Below are positions 1 to 5,144 of a DNA stretch of 9,979 bases, piece by piece. The number at the start of each line of letters is the position of its first letter. Position 1 is the stretch's first letter. A model generated the notes under the pieces. That model worked only from the letters and a program-made list of their open reading frames with translations. It did not search any database and was not told where the DNA came from. The stretch comes from JBIOHJ01 sp044448905 (GTDB taxonomy: Bacteria; Bacteroidota; Bacteroidia; AKYH767-A; OLB10), in assembly GCA_044448905.1 (NCBI GenBank), contig JBIOHJ010000121.1:1-9979 (forward strand). Reading direction: 5' to 3'. The translations under genes were made by a program, and so were the position numbers.

Positions 1-516
1 ATTTTGTTTTTTGGGTTTATCCGGAAATATAAAGGTTTGGATTTATTGCTCGAAGCAATGGCTGATGAACGGATACGAAATGAAAAAATAAAACTAATTG
101 TAGCTGGTGAGTTTTATGAAGACCGTAAATATTATGATGACATCATTGAGAAACACAATCTAAAAGACCAACTGATTTTAAGAACCGATTACATACCTGA
201 TGATGAAGTGAAATATTATTTTGGCGCTGCTGATTTGATTGTTCAGCCTTACCGAAGCGCAACACAAAGCGGTATTTCGCAAATCGCGTACCATTTCGAG
301 AAGCCGATGGTGGTTACTAACGTTGGGGGGCTTCCCGAAATAGTTCCTCACGGCAAAGCGGGTTTTGTTGTATATGCAGAGCCAAATGAAATTGCCGGTG
401 CAATTCTTTCCTTTTATCATTCAGGAAAAGAAAAAGAATTTATTGAAGGCGTAAAAGAGGAAAAGAAAAAATACAGCTGGCAAAATATTGTTGACGGAAT
501 TATTAATCTTGCAAAA
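1..516 (+). repeat. Left arm of a 516-bp imperfect inverted repeat
   Basis: This stretch matches the reverse complement of 577-1092 without gaps. Position p pairs with 1093-p. By hand I count 43 mismatches in 516 bp (about 92% identity), 37 of them synonymous. The match stops exactly after the last sense codon of the glycosyltransferase (AAA at 514-516). The left limit is unknown because the arm reaches the window edge. The right arm, however, stays coding and homologous in type beyond 1092, so the duplication may extend further left. Confidence 0.95.
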
Positions 517-519
517 TAG
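1..519 (+). CDS. GT4-type glycosyltransferase, C-terminal part (5' end outside window)
   Basis: The frame is open from the left edge (first full codon ATT at 1-3) to TAG at 517-519, so this is the C-terminal 172 codons of a longer gene. The TTG at 4 is internal, not a start, because the paralogue at 541-1704 continues upstream with matching sequence. The segment is the nucleotide-sugar-binding half of a GT-B fold enzyme. It shows FFGFIRKYKG at the start of the second Rossmann domain, a PYRSATQSG stretch and the VGGLPEIV loop typical of GT4 enzymes. It probably transfers a sugar from an activated donor to a cell-envelope glycan at the cytoplasmic face; donor and acceptor cannot be told. It ends ...NLAK with a normal stop, unlike its convergent twin. 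The two differ at 6 of 172 residues. Whether the gene is intact upstream cannot be seen. Confidence 0.85.
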   Translation: MLFFGFIRKYKGLDLLLEAMADERIRNEKIKLIVAGEFYEDRKYYDDIIEKHNLKDQLILRTDYIPDDEVKYYFGAADLIVQPYRSATQSGISQIAYHFEKPMVVTNVGGLPEIVPHGKAGFVVYAEPNEIAGAILSFYHSGKEKEFIEGVKEEKKKYSWQNIVDGIINLAK

Positions 520-524
520 ATTGC

Positions 525-540
525 CACAGATTCACAGATT
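525..540. repeat. CACAGATT tandem repeat (two 8-bp units)
   Basis: Two perfect adjacent copies of CACAGATT occupy 525-532 and 533-540, preceded by TTGC and followed by TT. From memory, runs of CACAGATT-like units are common between genes in Bacteroidota genomes. Here the tandem sits directly after the stop codon of the plus-strand glycosyltransferase and is part of the spacer of the large inverted repeat. Confidence 0.7.
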
Positions 541-1704
541 TTAAGCCCTCCCCTTTGGGGAGGGTTGGGTGGGGCTTTTTGCAAGATTAATAATTCCGTC
601 AACAATATTTTGCCAGCTGTATTTTTTCTTTTCCTCTTTTATGCCTTCAATAAATTCTTTTTCTTTTCCTGAATTGTAAAAGGAAAGGATGGCAGCGGCA
701 ATTTCTTTTGGTTCGGCATTTACAACAAATCCTGCTTTACCATGAGGAACTATTTCGGGAAGCCCCCCAACGTTAGTAACCACCATAGGCTTTTCGAAAT
801 GATACGCAATTTGCGAAATACCGCTTTGCGTAGCGCTTCGGTAAGGCTGAACTATAAGGTCAGCAGCACCAAAATAATATTTCACTTCATCGTCAGCGAT
901 GTAATCGGTTCTTAAAATCAGTTGGTCTTTTAGATTGTGTTTCTCAATAATATCGTCATAATATTTACGGTCTTCGTAAAACTCACCCGCCACAATCAGC
1001 TTTATTTTTTCATTTCGTATTCGTTCATCAGCCATCGCTTCGAGCAATAAATCCAGCCCTTTATATTTCCGGATGAATCCGAAAAACAAAATATACTTTT
1101 CATTTAAGGAAAGCTGCAAATGTTTGCGGGCATCCTCTTTCGAAATCTTTTCACCGAAATTATCATAAATAGGATGAGGGATAAGCAAACGGTTTTCAGT
1201 TTTGGTAAACAGCAGCAAATCGTTCATCACCTGCTGTGACATGGCAATAAACCCATTGCATGCTTTTACAAAATATTTTATAAGAGATACATCACCCGGG
1301 CGTTTCTCATGTGGGATCACATTATCGAGAATCGAAATAATTTTTGTGTGATTATTTTTTCGAACGATTCTTGCAATGGTGCCGAAACATGGAGCCATAA
1401 ACGGCAGCCAGAATTTTATGATGACTGTATCGGGTTTTTCTTTTTTGATTTTTCTTCCAACCAAAACCCAGCTTAACGGATTGATAGAATTAATAGCAAC
1501 TTCAATTTTTAAATCACCAGGAGCGGGGTCTGAAGAGTATTGGGTTTTTCCCGGAAAAAGAAAAGAAGGATACTGGAGTGAAAACGTATATATTTTTACA
1601 TCAAAACCGTTCTTCACAAACTCGTATGCAAGCCGTTCATTATACGCAGCCAATCCGCCACGCAACGGATATGCTGAGCCGATAATTACAATTTTTTTTT
1701 TCAA
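541..1704 (-). CDS. GT4-type (GT-B fold) glycosyltransferase with repeat-derived C-terminal tail
   Basis: This is a complete 387-residue cytoplasmic or membrane-associated glycosyltransferase, normal length for the family. The N-terminal acceptor domain opens with IVIIGSAYPLRGGLAAY (residues 5-21), containing the glycine-rich loop. The C-terminal domain starts near FFGFIRKYKG (207-216) and carries VGGLPEIV (312-319). By rough alignment the two glutamates of the classical EX7E motif are absent; the PYRSATQSG segment sits there instead, as I recall for a common GT4 subgroup. The start is TTG at 1704, because its TTGA overlaps the TGA stop of the upstream GT2 gene and no nearby in-frame ATG exists. 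Residues 205-376 match the convergent partial copy at 1-516. The last 11 residues, SPTQPSPKGRA, are encoded by the intergenic hairpin repeat, which has replaced the original stop. It is the third gene of the operon DUF4199-GT2-GT4, probably acting in envelope polysaccharide or glycolipid synthesis. Substrate unknown. Confidence 0.88.
   Translation of the reverse strand: MKKKIVIIGSAYPLRGGLAAYNERLAYEFVKNGFDVKIYTFSLQYPSFLFPGKTQYSSDPAPGDLKIEVAINSINPLSWVLVGRKIKKEKPDTVIIKFWLPFMAPCFGTIARIVRKNNHTKIISILDNVIPHEKRPGDVSLIKYFVKACNGFIAMSQQVMNDLLLFTKTENRLLIPHPIYDNFGEKISKEDARKHLQLSLNEKYILFFGFIRKYKGLDLLLEAMADERIRNEKIKLIVAGEFYEDRKYYDDIIEKHNLKDQLILRTDYIADDEVKYYFGAADLIVQPYRSATQSGISQIAYHFEKPMVVTNVGGLPEIVPHGKAGFVVNAEPKEIAAAILSFYNSGKEKEFIEGIKEEKKKYSWQNIVDGIINLAKSPTQPSPKGRA
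543..577 (+). repeat. Short intergenic hairpin / G-quadruplex repeat element, possible terminator
   Basis: The element has a perfect 8-bp stem, CCCTCCCC (546-553) and GGGGAGGG (557-564), with a TTT loop. A second, outer pairing is possible between AAGCCC (543-548) and GGGCTT (572-577). The G-rich half, 557-574, has four G runs with loops of 1, 2 and 1 bases, a perfect G-quadruplex motif. T residues at 576-580 follow on the plus strand, so it could end transcription of the plus-strand gene. In the other direction it is read as codons of the minus-strand glycosyltransferase. Its conceptual peptides (SPTQPSPKGRA, PPNPPQRGG) are familiar from Bacteroidota translations, which suggests a dispersed repeat. 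The terminator role is inference; the structures are seen directly. Confidence 0.7.
577..1092 (-). repeat. Right arm of the 516-bp imperfect inverted repeat
   Basis: This is the partner of 1-516. It lies wholly inside the complete GT4 glycosyltransferase (residues 205-376). Identity with the left arm is uneven: 145-194, 307-350 and 452-516 (left-arm coordinates) contain no differences, and the last 96 bp contain one. The 60-bp spacer is 517-576. Confidence 0.95.
1692..1701 (-). repeat. A10 homopolymer directly after the GT4 start codon
   Basis: Ten consecutive A residues on the coding strand follow the TTG start (codons AAA AAA AAA A..). A one-base slip here would put the whole glycosyltransferase out of frame. 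The tract is seen directly; any role in switching is inference. Confidence 0.9.
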
Positions 1705-2675
1705 TCGAGATTTAATTTCTTCTCCACCTGGTAATCGTTGCGGTTGCCGGAGTTTCGCGAAACAAGTTCACCGATAAATCCCGCAATGAACAACAGCGTA
1801 CCGATAATCATGCAGGTGAGCGAAATGTAAAACGAAGGGCGATCGGTTAACAGGCGTGCAGATAAATTATGGTATACAACATAAAGTTTGCTTGCGCCCA
1901 AATAGGCCGCGCCAAAAAACCCAAGAACAAACATGAAAGTTCCGAGAAATCCGAACAAATGCATTGGGCGCTTGCCGAAACGTGTAACAAAGCTGATGGA
2001 AACCAAATCGAGAAAACCTTTCATAAAACGGTCTAATCCGAATTTTGTTTTTCCGAATTTGCGCGCGCGGTGCGCTACTTCTTTTTCACCAATTTTTTTA
2101 AATCCCGCCCAATTGGCTATAACAGGAATATAGCGGTGCATCTCGCCATAAATTTCAATATTCTTTATCACTTCGCTGCGGTAAGCTTTCAACCCGCAGT
2201 TAAAATCATGCAGGTTATTAATACCCGACATTTTACGTGTTGTCCAGTTAAAAAACTTGCTTGGAATAGTTTTCGAAAGCGGGTCGTGCCTTTTCTTTTT
2301 CCATCCCGAAACCAAATCAAATTTCTCTTCAGCAATCATTTTATACAAAGCCGGAATTTCATCAGGGCTGTCCTGCATATCGGCATCCATGGTAATCACC
2401 ACATTTCCTGAAGCCGCTTCAAACCCGGTATTTAATGCAGCGCTTTTCCCGTAATTTCTTCTGAATTTAATTGCCTTTACGTTTGGATCGGATGACTGAA
2501 TACCCTCAATTACTTTCCACGAATTATCATTGCTGCCATCATCCACAAAAATTATTTCATATTTAAAATTATTTTCCGTCAATATTTTTTTAACCCACGA
2601 TGACAATTCAGGTAACGATTCTTCTTCGTTAAAAAGAGGAATAACAACAGAAATATCCGGGATGGTCTTCATCAT
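1701..2675 (-). CDS. GT2 glycosyltransferase, polyprenol-phosphate sugar transferase type (DPM1/GtrB-like)
   Basis: A 324-residue membrane-anchored GT-A enzyme. Visible motifs are VVIPLFNEEESL (10-21), the donor-binding VDDGS (44-48), the metal-binding DADMQD (97-102), GLKAYR (161-166) and HRARKFGKTKF (202-212), the conserved basic segment of dolichol/undecaprenyl-phosphate glycosyltransferases. Two hydrophobic segments near 238-260 and 282-304 anchor it in the inner membrane. The family moves a sugar from a nucleotide donor to a lipid phosphate, making a lipid-linked sugar for later transfer outside the membrane. Which sugar is not visible. Two ATG codons stand in tandem (2675 and 2672). The first gives an ATGA overlap with the upstream DUF4199 stop, and the 3' end overlaps the TTG start of GT4, so the three genes are probably translationally coupled. 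An ArnC-like or GtrB-like role are both possible. Confidence 0.92.
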   Translation of the reverse strand: MMKTIPDISVVIPLFNEEESLPELSSWVKKILTENNFKYEIIFVDDGSNDNSWKVIEGIQSSDPNVKAIKFRRNYGKSAALNTGFEAASGNVVITMDADMQDSPDEIPALYKMIAEEKFDLVSGWKKKRHDPLSKTIPSKFFNWTTRKMSGINNLHDFNCGLKAYRSEVIKNIEIYGEMHRYIPVIANWAGFKKIGEKEVAHRARKFGKTKFGLDRFMKGFLDLVSISFVTRFGKRPMHLFGFLGTFMFVLGFFGAAYLGASKLYVVYHNLSARLLTDRPSFYISLTCMIIGTLLFIAGFIGELVSRNSGNRNDYQVEKKLNLD

Positions 2676-3193
2676 TCGTCAATTGGAGATGGAAGCTTGC
2701 GATAAGCTGCGGCAGTAATAAGGCATACTAAAACAGCACCGAGCATTTTGGTAAAAAAATCATTGGATGCCATGGTACCGATGGTAATCTTCTCGAGGCT
2801 TTCCATTCCCTGGTCATACAAATCATCGCCTAATATATATTTAGCATCTTCCATTCCTTGTATAGCATCGTTTTTAAATAATTCAACAATATCAGTTCCA
2901 TAAATTTTTGCAAAGCTGTATATAAATAATGCAAATAAAAAAGAGCCGCATATTGCGGTGAGCATTCCGGTGCGGAATCCTTGCCAGTACGTTATAAAGC
3001 CGCCCAGAATCCGGTCCCTGTAATATCGAGTTGCAATACAAATAAACACGACCGGTATCCATGCACCAAGCCACGATGAGGGACCTAACGGATTTATTCC
3101 TTTTACGTACAGGATAAGAAAAAGACCAAAGCTTGAAATGCCGCTCATGGCACCAAAATTTAAAGCCGTTCGCCAAAGAGGAGTAATGCTCAT
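2672..3193 (-). CDS. DUF4199 family integral membrane protein
   Basis: A 173-residue membrane protein with about four hydrophobic segments (roughly 11-31, 41-57, 72-98 and 145-163). A polar, acidic loop at about 100-143 lies between the last two. The segment FITYWQGFRTGM (66-77) and the overall layout match the DUF4199 family of Bacteroidota as I remember it; function is unknown. It is the first gene of an operon with a polyprenol-phosphate-type GT2 enzyme (ATGA overlap) and a GT4 enzyme. Linkage to a GT2 gene is a common arrangement for this family, so it may help make or move a lipid-linked sugar, but that is inference. The ATG at 3193 has an A/T-rich leader with no Shine-Dalgarno site, usual for the phylum. 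A candidate -7 promoter element lies just upstream at 3210-3217. Confidence 0.8.
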   Translation of the reverse strand: MSITPLWRTALNFGAMSGISSFGLFLILYVKGINPLGPSSWLGAWIPVVFICIATRYYRDRILGGFITYWQGFRTGMLTAICGSFLFALFIYSFAKIYGTDIVELFKNDAIQGMEDAKYILGDDLYDQGMESLEKITIGTMASNDFFTKMLGAVLVCLITAAAYRKLPSPIDE

Positions 3194-3209
3194 ATAAAAT
3201 TAATTGTGG

Positions 3210-3217
3210 CAAAGGTA
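3210..3217 (-). promoter_or_regulatory. Candidate Bacteroidota -7 promoter element for the DUF4199-GT2-GT4 operon
   Basis: Read on the minus strand, the sequence is TACCTTTG, an exact match to the TAnnTTTG consensus, 16 bp before the DUF4199 ATG. No convincing -33 TTG box was found at the usual spacing, so the call rests on one box and its position in a divergent intergenic region. Confidence 0.4.
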
Positions 3218-3220
3218 TAA

Positions 3221-3241
3221 GTTAGAGTTTAAAGTGTAAAG
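3221..3241. repeat. Degenerate heptamer tandem (three units)
   Basis: Three 7-bp units, GTTAGAG, TTTAAAG and TGTAAAG, lie end to end in the 123-bp divergent region between DUF4199 and holA. Units two and three differ at two positions. It may be a remnant of a simple repeat or a binding region; with so few units, chance is possible. Confidence 0.4.
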
Positions 3242-3316
3242 TATTTTTATTTCTATTTTTGGTACGTGTGTTTTTATTTTGCTTAGCTTCCTTTTAAACA
3301 TTAAAATCATTGCACT

Positions 3317-4360
3317 TTGAATAAAACATTTGACGAAATAATTCGCGATTTAAAAAATAAAGTATATCACCCGGTTTATTTTTTACAGGGCGATGAACCA
3401 TACTATATTGATGTTATTTCGGATTTCGTAGAAAATAATGTCTTGAGCGATACAGAAAAAGAATTCAATCAAATGATTTTATATGGGCGCGATGTTTCTA
3501 TAATGGATATAATCAGCACCGCCAAAAGGTACCCGATGATGGCAAATTACCAGGTGGTGATTATTAAAGAAGCCCAGGATATTAAAAACCTTTTTCCAAA
3601 GCCCGGAAAAGAAATTGACGAAGACGAAGAAAGCCCGTTTCTTGGTTATTTAAAGCATCCTCAAAAATCAACACTGCTGGTTTTTTGTCACAAGTATAAA
3701 ATGATTGATAAGCGTACCCGGATAGCAAAAACCATTGAAAAGCAGGCTGTACTTTACGAATCAAAAAAACTTTATGACAACAAACTGCCCGATTGGGTAA
3801 CGCGGTATTCTTCTGCCAAAGGATTTAAAATTGACGAAAATGCAGCCGTGCTTTTAAGCGAATATATTGGCAACGATTTAACCCGTATGGCAAATGAAGT
3901 GGACAAGCTCGCTATTAATATTACAAAAGATAAAATCATAAATACCACATTGATTGAACAGTTCATCGGCATAAGCAAAGAGTTTAATGTTTTTGAATTG
4001 CAAAATGCGCTGGGTGTGAAAAATATTTTAAAAGCCAACCAGATTATAAATTATTTTGCCGCAAATCAAAAAGCAAACCCATTGGTGATGACACTTGGAA
4101 ACCTTTACGGATATTTTAATAAGCTGATGAAATACCATGTGCTTGCTGATAAATCAGAAAAAAACATAGCGGCTGAATTAGGTGTTCACCCGTTTTTCGC
4201 AAAAGATTACTCCCGCGCAGCCGCATCATATAAGCCAAACAAGCTGAAAGAAATATTTTCGCTTTTGCGCGAATACGATATGCGGTCAAAAGGGGTGAAC
4301 AATGAAAGCGCGGGCGAAGGTGAACTGCTCAAAGAGATGATTTATAAAATTCTTCATTGA
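3317..4360 (+). CDS. holA: DNA polymerase III subunit delta (clamp loader)
   Basis: A 347-residue protein, normal length for delta. In the clamp-loader complex delta opens the beta sliding clamp so it can be loaded on primed DNA. The N-terminal segment YHPVYFLQGDEPYYIDVISD (17-36) is the family hallmark: HPVYFLxGxExYYID in place of a working Walker A loop. The middle has the family's LSEYIGNDLTRMANEVDKL (about 180-198). The C-terminal helical collar domain includes NQKANPLVMTLGNLYGYF. The start is TTG at 3317: an in-frame TAA lies 12 bp before it, and the next methionine is far inside conserved sequence. The gene is transcribed away from the DUF4199 operon and is followed after 7 bp by mqnA, so the two are probably co-transcribed though functionally unrelated. 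No promoter with proper spacing was identified. Confidence 0.93.
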   Translation: MNKTFDEIIRDLKNKVYHPVYFLQGDEPYYIDVISDFVENNVLSDTEKEFNQMILYGRDVSIMDIISTAKRYPMMANYQVVIIKEAQDIKNLFPKPGKEIDEDEESPFLGYLKHPQKSTLLVFCHKYKMIDKRTRIAKTIEKQAVLYESKKLYDNKLPDWVTRYSSAKGFKIDENAAVLLSEYIGNDLTRMANEVDKLAINITKDKIINTTLIEQFIGISKEFNVFELQNALGVKNILKANQIINYFAANQKANPLVMTLGNLYGYFNKLMKYHVLADKSEKNIAAELGVHPFFAKDYSRAAASYKPNKLKEIFSLLREYDMRSKGVNNESAGEGELLKEMIYKILH

Positions 4361-4367
4361 TTGGCGG

Positions 4368-5144
4368 ATGAAAAAAATTAATATTTCTGTTGTTTCCTAT
4401 CTTAACACACTTCCTTTTATTTATGGGTTGGAAAATTATTTTTTTGCCGAAAAAGGAAATTTGTTTAAGGACACACCGGCTGAATGTGCGCTTAAAATTA
4501 CTAACAATATTGCCGATGTGGGCTTAATTCCTGTTGCGGCAATTAATGGTCTCAGCGAATCATACATCATTTCGGATTATTGTATTGGCTCAAAAGGAAA
4601 AGTAAACTCGGTTCTGCTGCTGAGTGATGTTCCTCTCGAAAAAATAAAATTTATTTTTACGGATTACCAGTCGCGGACCTCTGTATTACTTCTGAAAATA
4701 TTGCTTCATCATCATTGGCATTGCAGCCCTTTATTTTTAGAATCGTCAGCAGGCTACGAAGAGTTAATTAAAAACGACACTGCCGGGCTGGTGATTGGTG
4801 ACCGTGCTTTATTACTGCAAAAAAAATATCAATATGCATACGATTTAAGCGAAGCATGGTACGAAATGACTTCGTTACCTTTTGTGTTTGCCTGTTGGGT
4901 CGCTAATAAAAAACTGCCTGACCAGTTTATCCTGAATTTTAATAATGCTCTGAAATACGGGATGAATCATCTCAAAGAAGCGGTCAATGAGTATGATAAA
5001 AAATATTTTTCACAAACCGAAATAAAAAATTATCTTACCAACAGTATCAGCTACAGTTTTGATGCTGAAAAGAAAAAAGCAATGAAATTGTTTTTTGAAA
5101 TGGTAAGCCGCGAAGAAAAAATTGCAGCACGGGAAAGCGTTTAA
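4368..5144 (+). CDS. mqnA: Chorismate dehydratase (futalosine pathway of menaquinone synthesis)
   Basis: A 258-residue cytoplasmic protein with the periplasmic-binding-protein-like fold of the MqnA family. The family removes water from chorismate to give 3-[(1-carboxyvinyl)oxy]benzoate, the first step of the futalosine route to menaquinone. Family features are VSYLNTLPF (9-17), IADVGLIPVAA (48-58), DYQSRTSVLLLKILL (99-113) and GDRALLL (144-150). A W-x(6)-LPFVFACW segment at 164-177 is also typical. It follows holA by 7 bp and ends in TAA at 5142-5144. That stop overlaps the stop of the convergent surface-protein gene. An unusual HHHWHC cluster (114-119) is present but lies in a region where the family is variable. 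MqnD also belongs to this fold family, but the SYLNTxPF start and SRTS motif fit MqnA better. No other mqn gene is in the window. Confidence 0.9.
   Translation: MKKINISVVSYLNTLPFIYGLENYFFAEKGNLFKDTPAECALKITNNIADVGLIPVAAINGLSESYIISDYCIGSKGKVNSVLLLSDVPLEKIKFIFTDYQSRTSVLLLKILLHHHWHCSPLFLESSAGYEELIKNDTAGLVIGDRALLLQKKYQYAYDLSEAWYEMTSLPFVFACWVANKKLPDQFILNFNNALKYGMNHLKEAVNEYDKKYFSQTEIKNYLTNSISYSFDAEKKKAMKLFFEMVSREEKIAARESV

Noticed and set aside
417..605. Short minus-strand reading frame spanning the repeat (PPNPPQRGG-type peptide)
   Set aside because: It is the antisense of the plus-strand glycosyltransferase plus the hairpin repeat read in another frame. It has no family features of its own.
1..1092. 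The inverted repeat as a simple assembly or chimera artefact
   Set aside because: The arms differ at about 8% of positions, mostly synonymous, and have different stop contexts. A fold-back artefact would give near-identical arms. Long reads would still settle it.
1..1092. Insertion sequence or transposon ends
   Set aside because: No transposase, no short terminal repeats and no target-site duplication were seen. The repeated part is glycosyltransferase coding sequence.
1376..1777. Plus-strand open frame of 133 codons
   Set aside because: It lies antisense to the GT4 and GT2 genes, has no recognisable motif, and the opposite strand is clearly coding.
2070..2411. Plus-strand open frame of 113 codons
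   Set aside because: It lies fully antisense to the GT2 gene over its conserved DAD and basic motifs, so it is a shadow frame.
3256..3281. holA promoter made of TTTTTGG and TATTTTG
   Set aside because: The spacing between boxes is about 13 bp, too short for the usual -33/-7 arrangement, and the -7 match is incomplete.
4707..4724. HHHWHC cluster in MqnA as a metal site
   Set aside because: It lies in a variable stretch of the family between conserved motifs, and nothing else suggests a metal. Chance is the simpler reading.
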